A stretch of DNA of 64,000 bases, taken from positions 682,001 to 746,000 of the forward strand of contig NZ_JAMBMT010000001.1 of NCBI RefSeq assembly GCF_040371085.1, written 5' to 3'. The position numbers and the translations under genes were made by a program. Each line of letters opens with the position of its first letter. The first letter of the stretch is position 1. This document shows positions 42,545-50,972 of the stretch, in pieces. Source of the stretch: Psychrobacter sp. AH5. Lineage in GTDB: Bacteria; Pseudomonadota; Gammaproteobacteria; Pseudomonadales; Moraxellaceae. The notes beneath the pieces are model-generated. The model was not told the origin of the DNA, ran no database searches, and saw only the letters and a list, made by a program, of their open reading frames with translations.

Positions 42545-43666
42545 ATGTCGTTGCAAGCGCTTAACGCCCCATTTGCAGTAAGTCAGCCTATCAAAGCTAC
42601 TTTGTCTGTTGCTGTAGTTAGCATGATGTTAGCTCTAGTCGGTTGTAATAAAGCTGAGACGCCTGAACAAACGACACAAGGCGAGACGCCAGCTACCGAA
42701 ACTGAAACGACTGCTGCCCCTGCAGATAGCGAGCAAGTGGTAACGATTTATTCTTCGCGTAATGAGCAGCTTATCAAACCATTATTGGATAAATATACCG
42801 AAGCGACTGGGGTAAAAGTAGAATTAGTTACCGATAAGGCAGGGCCATTAATGGAGCGCCTAAAGGCGGAAGGTGATAATACTCCAGCAGATATGCTATT
42901 GACGGTCGATGCGGGCAATTTATGGCAAGCGGCGGAGCAAGGGTTATTACAGCCAGTAGCTTCAGAGACGCTAAATGCTAACGTGCCTGCTAAGTATCGT
43001 GATCCAGAAGGTCAGTGGACTGGTTTATCGCTGCGAGCTCGTACTATCATGTATGACCCAAGTAAAGTCGATGCCTCAGAATTATCTACCTATGCTGATC
43101 TGGCTGATCCTAAATGGAAAGGTAAGCTTTGTTTGCGCACCTCAAACGCTGTTTATAATCAGTCTTTGATCGCTAGTATGATTGAGAACTTGGGCGAGGA
43201 AAAAACCGAACAAGTGGTTCGCGGCTGGGTCGATAATTTAGCCACTGATGTGTTCAGTAATGATACTAGTATGCTTGAGGCTATTGCCGCTGGTCAGTGC
43301 CAAGTCGGATTATCCAATAGCTACTATTATGGCCGTATCTTAGATGAAAAACCTGATTTCCCAGTGAAGATATTTTGGGCCAATCAAGACACTACCGGCA
43401 CTCACGTCAATATATCGGGCGCAGGCGTAGTTACTGGCTCTGATAATCCAGATGGCGCGCTTAAGCTGATGGAGTGGTTATCTTCTGACGAGGCACAAGG
43501 TCTTTATGCCAGCTCTGATAAAGAATACCCTGTAAAAGAAGGGATTGACGAATCAGAGATGCTCAGATCATGGGGCGAGTTCAAAAGAGACGATATCAGT
43601 GTACAAAAATTTGGCTCACTACAAACCCAAGCTATTCAGCTAATGGACAAAGCTGGTTATAAATAA
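42545..43666 (+). CDS. Ferric-iron ABC transporter substrate-binding lipoprotein
   Basis: A 373-residue FbpA/FutA-type protein. The signal ends in the lipobox LALVGC (Cys34), so it is anchored rather than free in the periplasm. A Glu/Thr-rich linker leads to the binding fold: VVTIYSSRNEQLIKPLLDKY, DMLLTVDAGNLWQAAEQGLL, GLSLRARTIMYD and the tyrosine pair in LSNSYYYGRIL that coordinates Fe(III) in FutA/FbpA. GGAG precedes the ATG. It heads a binding protein, permease, ATPase set. The stop codon is inside a 16-bp tandem duplication. Confidence 0.92.
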   Translation: MSLQALNAPFAVSQPIKATLSVAVVSMMLALVGCNKAETPEQTTQGETPATETETTAAPADSEQVVTIYSSRNEQLIKPLLDKYTEATGVKVELVTDKAGPLMERLKAEGDNTPADMLLTVDAGNLWQAAEQGLLQPVASETLNANVPAKYRDPEGQWTGLSLRARTIMYDPSKVDASELSTYADLADPKWKGKLCLRTSNAVYNQSLIASMIENLGEEKTEQVVRGWVDNLATDVFSNDTSMLEAIAAGQCQVGLSNSYYYGRILDEKPDFPVKIFWANQDTTGTHVNISGAGVVTGSDNPDGALKLMEWLSSDEAQGLYASSDKEYPVKEGIDESEMLRSWGEFKRDDISVQKFGSLQTQAIQLMDKAGYK

Positions 43667-43680
43667 AGCTGGTTATAAAT
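43649..43680 (+). repeat. Exact 16-bp tandem duplication over the binding-protein stop codon
   Basis: AAAGCTGGTTATAAAT occurs twice head to tail; the first copy ends the protein (KAGYK then TAA at 43664-43666), the second is untranslated. Confidence 0.95.
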
Positions 43681-43750
43681 AAGGGTTTGCTTGTTAGCAT
43701 AAACTCCAGAGTAGCAAGAGTAATAAAGGGTACGAGATGGTAATAACGTT

Positions 43751-45415
43751 ATGATAACTATACCAAAAGCGTCTAATCCGCAAGACGATATGGCCGATAC
43801 AGACCTTATTGTCCGTAAAGATCGTACCTCTCTTAAACGTGTTTTATCGAAATCAGTCTTAGGACTGATTTCGTTGTTTATGCTGATACCGATTATGATC
43901 GTCCTACTGTCTTGGACACAGCCGATGGCTGATATCTGGCCACATATGGGCGAGTATGTGCTGCCGCAAGTACTAAAAAACACCGCTATCTTATTAGCGA
44001 TGGTGACGGTCATCTCGGGTAGCGTGGGTACTTCGCTGGCTTGGGTTACGAGTATGTACCGCTTCCCAGGTCAGCGGTTTTTTTCTTGGGCTCTGATGTT
44101 GCCGCTTGCAATACCCGCCTATGTTTTCGCCTTTGTCACTGTCGGTATGGTTGATTTTAGTGGGCCTTTGCAGACGAGCTTGCGAGAGCTGGGCGTGACC
44201 ACTGCTATTCCCTCAGTGCGCAACGTTTGGGGCGCAGGCTTTATTTTATCGCTTGCTTTTTATCCTTATGTTTACTTATTAGCGCGGCAAGCTTTTTTGT
44301 CGCAAGGTCACCGCGCGATCGAAGCGGGGCAGATGCTTGGGCTCAGTCGTAGCCGCGTGTTTTTTCGTTTGGCGCTGCCGCAAGCACTGCCTTGGATTAT
44401 TGGTGGACTTTTACTTGCCAGCATGGAGACGCTAGCGGATTTTGGTGCGGTATCAGTATTTAATGTCGATACCTTTACCACTGCTATCTATAAGGCTTGG
44501 TTTGGCTTTTTTAGCCTGACTACCGCCGCGCAACTGGCGGCTTTACTCATTGGCGTAGTGTTTATCGTGGTGATATTTGAGCAGTATTGGCAGGCGCGTC
44601 GCGGCTCGATAACCGCGCAAAGCAGTAATAAGCGCCTGACGAGTAACGCAGCAGCTAAATGGGGCATGACGCTGCTTTGTAGTCTGGTATTTTTATTGGC
44701 ATTTTTAGTACCGTTTTTGCAGCTATTGTATTGGACGGCGATGAACTACCGCCAAGACTTTGATGCGCGCTATATCGATTTTGTCACCAACAGTCTGCTT
44801 ATTGCGAGCATGACCACAGTGCTGATTGCCTTTCTCGCTATTATCATTGCTTGGATTAAGCGTCAGTATGCCGATAAGAGCACTAAATTGATGACCACGC
44901 TTGCTAATTTGGGCTATGTGGTACCAGGCACCGTGCTTGCTGTTGGCGTGTTTATTCCTATTGCTTGGCTAGACAATCAGCTGATCGCTTTTGGTATTAC
45001 CACCAAGCAAGTATTATCAGGTAGCGTCATTGTGATGCTATTAGCACTCTCAACACGTTTTATGACGGTAAGCTTTCAGCCGATCGATCGGCAATTACAG
45101 CGACTGACGGTCAATCAAGAAGCTGCCGCTGAACTGTTAAGCAGTAGTCCGTTACAGCGCTGGCGACAAGTGGTGCTGCCGGTACTTAGTCCGGGAGTGC
45201 TGACGGCTTTGCTAATGGGTTTTGTGGAGGTGATGAAAGAGATGCCAATCACCCTAATGACGCGTCGCCAAGGCTGGGATACGCTAGCGGTACGAGTGTT
45301 TGAGATGACAAGCGAAGGCATGTGGGCGAGAGCGGCGTTACCGAGTTTGCTGATTGTGTTGGTGGGGCTAATACCTGTATGGATATTACTACGCCAAAGT
45401 GAAAAGCATAGCTAA
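43751..45415 (+). CDS. Ferric-iron ABC transporter permease (fused two-domain)
   Basis: A 554-residue protein with about twelve membrane spans in two binding-protein-dependent transport domains. The EAA loops are seen as EAGQMLGLSRSRVFFRLALP and EAAAELLSSSPLQRWRQVVL, as in FbpB. It moves iron across the inner membrane with the adjacent ATPase. No clear Shine-Dalgarno precedes 43751. An 11-bp perfect hairpin lies at codons 33-41. It is 84 bp downstream of the binding-protein gene. Confidence 0.92.
   Translation: MITIPKASNPQDDMADTDLIVRKDRTSLKRVLSKSVLGLISLFMLIPIMIVLLSWTQPMADIWPHMGEYVLPQVLKNTAILLAMVTVISGSVGTSLAWVTSMYRFPGQRFFSWALMLPLAIPAYVFAFVTVGMVDFSGPLQTSLRELGVTTAIPSVRNVWGAGFILSLAFYPYVYLLARQAFLSQGHRAIEAGQMLGLSRSRVFFRLALPQALPWIIGGLLLASMETLADFGAVSVFNVDTFTTAIYKAWFGFFSLTTAAQLAALLIGVVFIVVIFEQYWQARRGSITAQSSNKRLTSNAAAKWGMTLLCSLVFLLAFLVPFLQLLYWTAMNYRQDFDARYIDFVTNSLLIASMTTVLIAFLAIIIAWIKRQYADKSTKLMTTLANLGYVVPGTVLAVGVFIPIAWLDNQLIAFGITTKQVLSGSVIVMLLALSTRFMTVSFQPIDRQLQRLTVNQEAAAELLSSSPLQRWRQVVLPVLSPGVLTALLMGFVEVMKEMPITLMTRRQGWDTLAVRVFEMTSEGMWARAALPSLLIVLVGLIPVWILLRQSEKHS
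43848..43873 (+). other. Perfect 11-bp hairpin inside the permease gene
   Basis: CGAAATCAGTC-TTAG-GACTGATTTCG within codons 33-41. It is unusually stable for coding sequence and lacks a U run, so it is not a terminator. It might protect the upstream message or lower permease translation. Confidence 0.8.
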
Positions 45416-45564
45416 TCTGCATAAATGGTAATCGTTCATGATTAACATGTTAGTATGAGCACTTTTAGATTTTTCCTTTAATTTTGTCACCTTTAAATAG
45501 CAGCGAGTATTCCTAATATTTATTATCGCCCGTCTCATTTATTTATCGCTTACGAGTACCTTCT

Positions 45565-46995
45565 ATGTATACCAACTTGACTAATGATACTTTAGATACC
45601 GAGGAGAGCTATGCAAAACAGCCTTCTTCTAAAGACCGTCAATCCCTTACAAAAGGTCTAGATCCAAAGCTTATCAAAGCCAAAGCTAGGCTAGAAGTGA
45701 GCAAAAAATCATCTGTGCTCCCGGTATCAGCGTTACCGCAAAAAGGCCAAACTATGCAAAATACGCAAACGCTTGGTGAAGCGGATATGGGTAGCGATAG
45801 CAGCAGTGAGCAGAGCGACGGGCAACGTAACTACCGTGACCCGCGCGCCTCAAAGAGCGATACTGAGCCTTTTTTAAAAGTAGAAAACTTAATCGTGGGC
45901 TACGATGATGTGACTATCGTCAATGGCTTGTCATTGAGCCTGCAACAAGGTGAGATCGGTTGTTTTTTGGGGTATAGCGGCTGCGGAAAAACCACAGCGC
46001 TGCGAGCTATTGCTGGGCTTGAGCCTACCCGCCAAGGCAAAATTGAACTCAATCATCAGCGTCTAACCGAACAAGATAACCGCCATTCCTTTGCGGTGGC
46101 TCCTGCCAAGCGCGGTATGGGTATGGTGTTTCAAGACTATGCGCTATTTGGTCATCTCAGCGTCGCCAAAAACATTGGATTTGGTCTTAATAAATGGTCT
46201 AGCGCTGATAAAAAAGCGCGCGTGGCGGAGATGTTAGAGCTGGTGGGGCTGAGCGAGCACGCTGATAAACGTCCCGCTGAGCTATCGGGTGGTCAGCAGC
46301 AGCGCGTGGCGTTAGCTCGGGCACTGGCTCCTAAGCCAAAGTTACTATTACTTGATGAGCCTTTTTCTAACCTTGATGTGGTGCTGCGCGAGTCACTAGC
46401 GATGAGCGTGCGTGATATTCTAAAACGCACCAATACTACTGCTATTTTAGTGACTCATGACCAAAACGAAGCGTTTGCGCTCGCAGATAAAGTCGGGGTT
46501 ATGCATCAAGGCAAGCTGGTACAGTGGGCAACGCCAAGCGAGCTGTATCATGAGCCGGTTAGTCCTTTTGTCGCTGAGTTCGTCGGCGAGGGCGCGATGA
46601 TAGATGGTATTATCAAAGAAGGTCATGTCGAGACGGCACTTGGCGATATCTATCGGCGCATGGAGGTGTACGATGCCTCAGGGCAGCCGCAATACTGCGA
46701 GTATGACTATCCTAATGGCACGCCCATCAAAGTACTCGTACGTCCTGATGATATCATTCATGATGATGATAGCCCGCAGACTGCATTAGTCGTTGGACGA
46801 GTGTTTCGCGGTGCCAACTATCTGTATCGGCTGCAATTAGACAGTGGTCAGACGGTATTGTCGTTAGTCGCGAGCCACCATAACCACGCAGTTGGTAGCC
46901 ATGTCGGTATCTTGCCGTTACTTGAGCATGTGGTGGTGTTCGATGAAAAAGACGTCAATGCCACCACGTGGTCAGAGTACGATAGATTACATTGA
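45565..46995 (+). CDS. Ferric-iron ABC transporter ATP-binding protein
   Basis: The ATPase domain starts at about residue 103: Walker A GYSGCGKT, signature LSGGQQQRVALARAL, Walker B LLLLDEPFSNLD, H-loop TAILVTHDQNEAFALAD. A C-terminal TOBE-like part follows (VLVRPDDIIHDDDSP), matching FbpC/PotA-type importers. The first 100 residues are a Ser/Lys/Gln-rich extension not normal for the family. An internal ATG at 45754 has AAAAGG seven bases ahead, so a start there (413 residues) is a serious alternative; 45565 has no clear ribosome binding site. Confidence 0.88.
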   Translation: MYTNLTNDTLDTEESYAKQPSSKDRQSLTKGLDPKLIKAKARLEVSKKSSVLPVSALPQKGQTMQNTQTLGEADMGSDSSSEQSDGQRNYRDPRASKSDTEPFLKVENLIVGYDDVTIVNGLSLSLQQGEIGCFLGYSGCGKTTALRAIAGLEPTRQGKIELNHQRLTEQDNRHSFAVAPAKRGMGMVFQDYALFGHLSVAKNIGFGLNKWSSADKKARVAEMLELVGLSEHADKRPAELSGGQQQRVALARALAPKPKLLLLDEPFSNLDVVLRESLAMSVRDILKRTNTTAILVTHDQNEAFALADKVGVMHQGKLVQWATPSELYHEPVSPFVAEFVGEGAMIDGIIKEGHVETALGDIYRRMEVYDASGQPQYCEYDYPNGTPIKVLVRPDDIIHDDDSPQTALVVGRVFRGANYLYRLQLDSGQTVLSLVASHHNHAVGSHVGILPLLEHVVVFDEKDVNATTWSEYDRLH

Positions 46996-47030
46996 GCGCG
47001 CTTAAACAGGAGTAAACATATCAGTCAATA

Positions 47031-47909
47031 TCAGCCGTTCGCAGTCGCTAAGATATGCAAGTAGCGTCCTAGCCATTTGTACGGTTCTACCTGAGAATAG
47101 CGTAGCTCCATTTTTATCACTGCTTCAGGGTCGTTATGACCGCCGCGCTTAAGCGGCGCGTAATCATGAAAGACACGTAGCCCGCTCTCAAGCACTATTT
47201 TATAATGATGTTGTTGGAGCCACGCCTCTACCTCTTGTCTGGCGACTGGATGATTGGGCGTTAGGCTTTTTTTATTGTCGGCGGCATAGTTGCCTTCAAG
47301 CTGTCTATCTAGCAGATTAAAATTACCCATAATTAGGTTGCGATAATCGAAGCTCGCTGGATTATAAAAGCAGAGCGATAATGCGCCTTGAGGGCGTAGC
47401 TGAGTATCAAAAAATCTCATTACCTCAGCCGGCTTGGCCAGCCATTCGAGCAGCGCGTGACAAAGGATGAGATCAAACTTAGTATCGCTGTTTTCTGCAG
47501 TACTGTCTGTAGCAAGCTTGGATGCAAGCTCCTGATAAGGGCAAACCAGCCAACTGATATCTAGCTTGGTTTTGGTGTCTGTCTCAAGGGCGGCAGCATG
47601 AGTTTGCGCTTTGTCTAACATAGCGGCAGAGATATCATTGATGACAAGCGTATGACCTTGCGCTGCCAGCTCTATAGCGATTTGCGCTAAGCCGGCTCCG
47701 ACATCTAATATGCGCAGCGGACGTCCTAAGTTTTGACTTTGTGTCTCCACATACTCAAAAATATCTCGGCGCAATACCGCAAGCCGAATCCCTCCTTTTA
47801 AACCGCCGTAAACCTTTTTTTCAAAATGATCAGCAATCGGCTCAAAGCTACGATCGGTACGTATCTGTCTCTGCTGGTTTTGTGAGTCATCTTTTTTGTT
47901 GTCTGTCAT
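47031..47909 (-). CDS. cmoM: tRNA 5-carboxymethoxyuridine methyltransferase
   Basis: A 292-residue class I SAM methyltransferase. Motif I is LRILDVGAGLAQIAIELAAQ, and LILCHALLEWLAKP is a CmoM hallmark. GNFNLLDRQ, SGLRVFHDYAP and the end EPYKWLGRYLHILATA all match E. coli CmoM (SmtA). It methylates cmo5U34 to mcmo5U in tRNAs reading NYN codons. The gene converges with the iron transporter, with 35 bp between them. Confidence 0.9.
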   Translation of the reverse strand: MTDNKKDDSQNQQRQIRTDRSFEPIADHFEKKVYGGLKGGIRLAVLRRDIFEYVETQSQNLGRPLRILDVGAGLAQIAIELAAQGHTLVINDISAAMLDKAQTHAAALETDTKTKLDISWLVCPYQELASKLATDSTAENSDTKFDLILCHALLEWLAKPAEVMRFFDTQLRPQGALSLCFYNPASFDYRNLIMGNFNLLDRQLEGNYAADNKKSLTPNHPVARQEVEAWLQQHHYKIVLESGLRVFHDYAPLKRGGHNDPEAVIKMELRYSQVEPYKWLGRYLHILATANG

Positions 47910-47991
47910 AAATTGATTTTCTTTATTATTAAATTTACTACCGCTGCGTAGTTATGTTGAGTTTACTTTTATTAGAGCTTTATTTTGTACT

Positions 47992-48267
47992 TTAGCGGCG
48001 GCGTTTGAGCACCCATTTAAAGACGAGTTTAGATAATATGATAATAACAAAGACGACAATGACAAAGACCCAAATACCAGTGCCTTGTAAGTGTTGTTGA
48101 TAGGCTTGAGCAAGGTATGCAGATAAGCCCATCGCGACTAATAGCGAACCCCAACGCACAAAAGGCAGTGCGCGATTATTATGATCAGGAAAGTACTGGG
48201 CATAATCACTAGAGAAGCTATAGAGCACCATTGCCAAAATCCAAACGATAGCTAGAACGATATCCAT
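47992..48267 (-). CDS. Small three-span membrane protein
   Basis: A 91-residue protein not recognised. Hydrophobic segments lie at about 1-17 (MDIVLAIVWILAMVLYSF), 37-55 (FVRWGSLLVAMGLSAYLAQ) and 65-84 (GIWVFVIVVFVIIILSKLVF), with a basic tail KRRR. It lies 82 bp upstream of cmoM on the same strand. Between its start and the next gene, 48268-48597, I see no further feature. Confidence 0.55.
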   Translation of the reverse strand: MDIVLAIVWILAMVLYSFSSDYAQYFPDHNNRALPFVRWGSLLVAMGLSAYLAQAYQQHLQGTGIWVFVIVVFVIIILSKLVFKWVLKRRR

Positions 48268-48597
48268 AAAATATTGACCTATAAAATAATAGTTTGAGGG
48301 TTCTTCTTTAACAGACCCTAGGCAAAACCAGTAGTCAGTTTAGCGATTAAGAATATTTTGTCTATAAGTATATTAGAATGAACGATATTAGAGTGCTTAG
48401 AGCTCAAGAGCTTATACAAGAGCCGGAATTATCGATTTGAAGTATCTTTTTATGCTCTTTTACGGTATAAACAGTAAGGTGTATGCATTATAGATTATTA
48501 ATCACTAGAGCTGTTTTTGATAAATTGGCTATTGCGCTGTATTAATATTCTAAAATTAACATTAAAACCCTGTCACTCAATGCTAAGGATAGCGAAT

Positions 48598-50484
48598 ATG
48601 ACCATTCCCCATGCCAATCTGTCTAAAATCCCAACGATGTCGCTCTGTCTATTATCGGTAGCTGTCGCTAGTAGCCTAGCTACCGCTAGTATTGCTCATG
48701 CAAGTGAATACAGTACCGTCACCTTTTTTGGTGATAGTTTGACTGATGGTGGCTTTTTTAGTCCTATTACTCAAGGCAACTTAGGACTTGCTGAATCGGG
48801 ACAGTTTACGACCAATCCCGATAACGTATGGGCGACTTCTTTTGCCGAACAGCTAGGTACCACAGCCGTTGCTAATACTTTTGGTAGTGAGAAAACCGGT
48901 AACAACTACGCGATCGGTGGAGCGAGAGCTGGTGAAGATGTCGTCAATAATAATTTTGGATTCCCTATCAATATAGCGTCTGCCAATACTCAAGCAAACA
49001 GTTATTTGGCTGATAACCGTGTTGATCCTAATGGTTTATACGTAGTCTGGGCTGGTGCTAATGACCTACTTGCAGTGAATGATAATCCTGCAAATGCTTT
49101 AGGTATTGTCGGGTCGGCAGTACAAAGCCAAATTGCAACAGTAAATGCTTTAAAAAACAATGGCGCTAACTACATTTTAGTGCCTAATATCCCTGACGTC
49201 GGTCTAACGCCTAATGCCATTAGTGGCGGTCCTGCTGCGCAAGCACAAAGTACGGCTATTACTAACTTTTACAATCAGTCTATGCTTAATGGGGTTGCCT
49301 CTACGGGCGCTAATATTATACCACTAGATACTTTTAGCTTGACCCAGCTAGTTGCAGCTAACCCTAGCGCCTACGGTTTCACTAACGTTACTGATAGAGC
49401 TTGCGGCGCTGGCAGCTCGCTACTTTGCGGGCGAGATAATCTCGTTGCAGATAATGCGGAAAACGATTACTTTTTTGCCGATGGCATCCATCCTACGGGA
49501 CGCACGCACCAATTGATTGCTGATTACGCTAATGCGGTTGTCACGGCGCCAAGTCAAATCGGTTTACTCCCTCATATGGCGACGATTGCAGGTTTGGCGA
49601 CTACTGAACGTCTTCAGTCTCATATGAATCAACTTCAAAACAACGAATTAAATCCTGCACGTACCTTGTGGGCTATTGGAGAAGTAGCAGATCAGGAAAC
49701 TGCTGGATATGATAGCGATAGCAATACTCAAGTATTACTAGGTGTAGATTTTGCTCATCCTGGCTCTGATACAGCGGTGTCAGGTATATATGCTAATATT
49801 ACTCAAAATGAATTTGATAATGACAATGTTAGAGCAGGTCTTAGCAACATAGATATAGATGAATTCGGTTTAGGCGTGTATCACAGCACCACTTTAGAGA
49901 GACTGGCAAACATCCGTCTTGATGCAGCTGCAGGCTTTGGTAACATGGATGTTGAAGTTACCCGCGCTGTTACCTTGGGTAACTCTAAGCAAGACTTTAA
50001 ATCTGAAGCTGACGGCAAACGCTTTTATGCCAACCTACAGGCAGGCTATCCGATGCAAGTTAGTAGCATCGATATCGTTCCTTACTTAGGTGCTAGTGTC
50101 AATCGTGTCAAAATAGATGGATTAGACGAGCAAGAAAACTCTGGTGTTGCTATGAGCTTTGATGAGCAAAAGTATACAACCACTTACGGTAAAATCGGTA
50201 TCAAAGCCAATCGACTCTTAGCAGATAATCTCAACGTTTTTGGTGATTTACATTATCAAAAACAGTTAGATGATAACCGTGAAGCTGCGACAGCTCGTCT
50301 AAATACTCTAAGAAATATCAGCTTTGAGACGCCCACTATCGATACTGATGACGATAACTTTGGCGTTACGCTTGGAGTGTCACGCAATTTTGGTTTGCTA
50401 AAAGCTAATGCTGGGGTCAACCACACACAAGGTGACGACGATGATTCTACTAGTGTATTTGTGGGCCTTAGCGGCGCGTTCTAA
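48598..50484 (+). CDS. Autotransporter GDSL esterase/lipase (EstA-like)
   Basis: A 628-residue secreted esterase. The ATG at 48598 with AAGGA eight bases ahead is chosen over an in-frame TTG at 48517. The signal peptide ends IAHA-SEYS. The SGNH passenger has block I TFFGDSLTDGG (nucleophile Ser), block III VWAGANDLL and block V DGIHPTGRTH (Asp-His). The last 280 residues form an autotransporter beta-barrel ending FVGLSGAF with terminal Phe. It hydrolyses short-chain esters or lipids at the cell surface. The end is followed by a strong terminator. Confidence 0.93.
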   Translation: MTIPHANLSKIPTMSLCLLSVAVASSLATASIAHASEYSTVTFFGDSLTDGGFFSPITQGNLGLAESGQFTTNPDNVWATSFAEQLGTTAVANTFGSEKTGNNYAIGGARAGEDVVNNNFGFPINIASANTQANSYLADNRVDPNGLYVVWAGANDLLAVNDNPANALGIVGSAVQSQIATVNALKNNGANYILVPNIPDVGLTPNAISGGPAAQAQSTAITNFYNQSMLNGVASTGANIIPLDTFSLTQLVAANPSAYGFTNVTDRACGAGSSLLCGRDNLVADNAENDYFFADGIHPTGRTHQLIADYANAVVTAPSQIGLLPHMATIAGLATTERLQSHMNQLQNNELNPARTLWAIGEVADQETAGYDSDSNTQVLLGVDFAHPGSDTAVSGIYANITQNEFDNDNVRAGLSNIDIDEFGLGVYHSTTLERLANIRLDAAAGFGNMDVEVTRAVTLGNSKQDFKSEADGKRFYANLQAGYPMQVSSIDIVPYLGASVNRVKIDGLDEQENSGVAMSFDEQKYTTTYGKIGIKANRLLADNLNVFGDLHYQKQLDDNREAATARLNTLRNISFETPTIDTDDDNFGVTLGVSRNFGLLKANAGVNHTQGDDDDSTSVFVGLSGAF

Positions 50485-50612
50485 GTGTTTTTTTATATAA
50501 AAGGCGATAACTATTGCCTAAGATTGTATGTAATACTGCAGGTATTAAGACTGTTTTTGATTTAAAAGCGTTAAGTATCATTCACTACTGATTTAAAACC
50601 ACAGCTCAAATA

Positions 50613-50647
50613 CAAAAAAACTGCATCCGAAAGGGTGCAGTTTTTTT
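50613..50647. terminator. Bidirectional rho-independent terminator
   Basis: AAAAAAACTGCATCC-GAAA-GGGTGCAGTTTTTTT, a perfect stem with A and T runs. It ends the esterase transcript. The remaining 325 bp to gyrA probably hold its promoter, but I see no clear match. Confidence 0.92.
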
Positions 50648-50972
50648 GTTGATAAAGCAGCTATAAATATAGAAAAACAGACGGGTTATCAGAGTAATAT
50701 TACTAGCGTTTTGTCAAGTGCAAATAAAGCCCGCTAATCAGCTGTTTTGCTTGATTTTATTGGTATATGGATACCCCTAAGCTTGCAGATTTGTGCTAAA
50801 ATAGTCCTCTTTATTTACTACTAAAACGATCATCATTTTCCTAAGATTTTTCACGCTTTATGGTGTTGCTTTACTGGCTAATTCTTTGATGGTTATCAAA
50901 GCCCGCTTAGTGTGGTGAGCGATCTATAAAGCCTGCAAAATTAATAAAGTGGATATGAGTGAAGGAGTGTAT

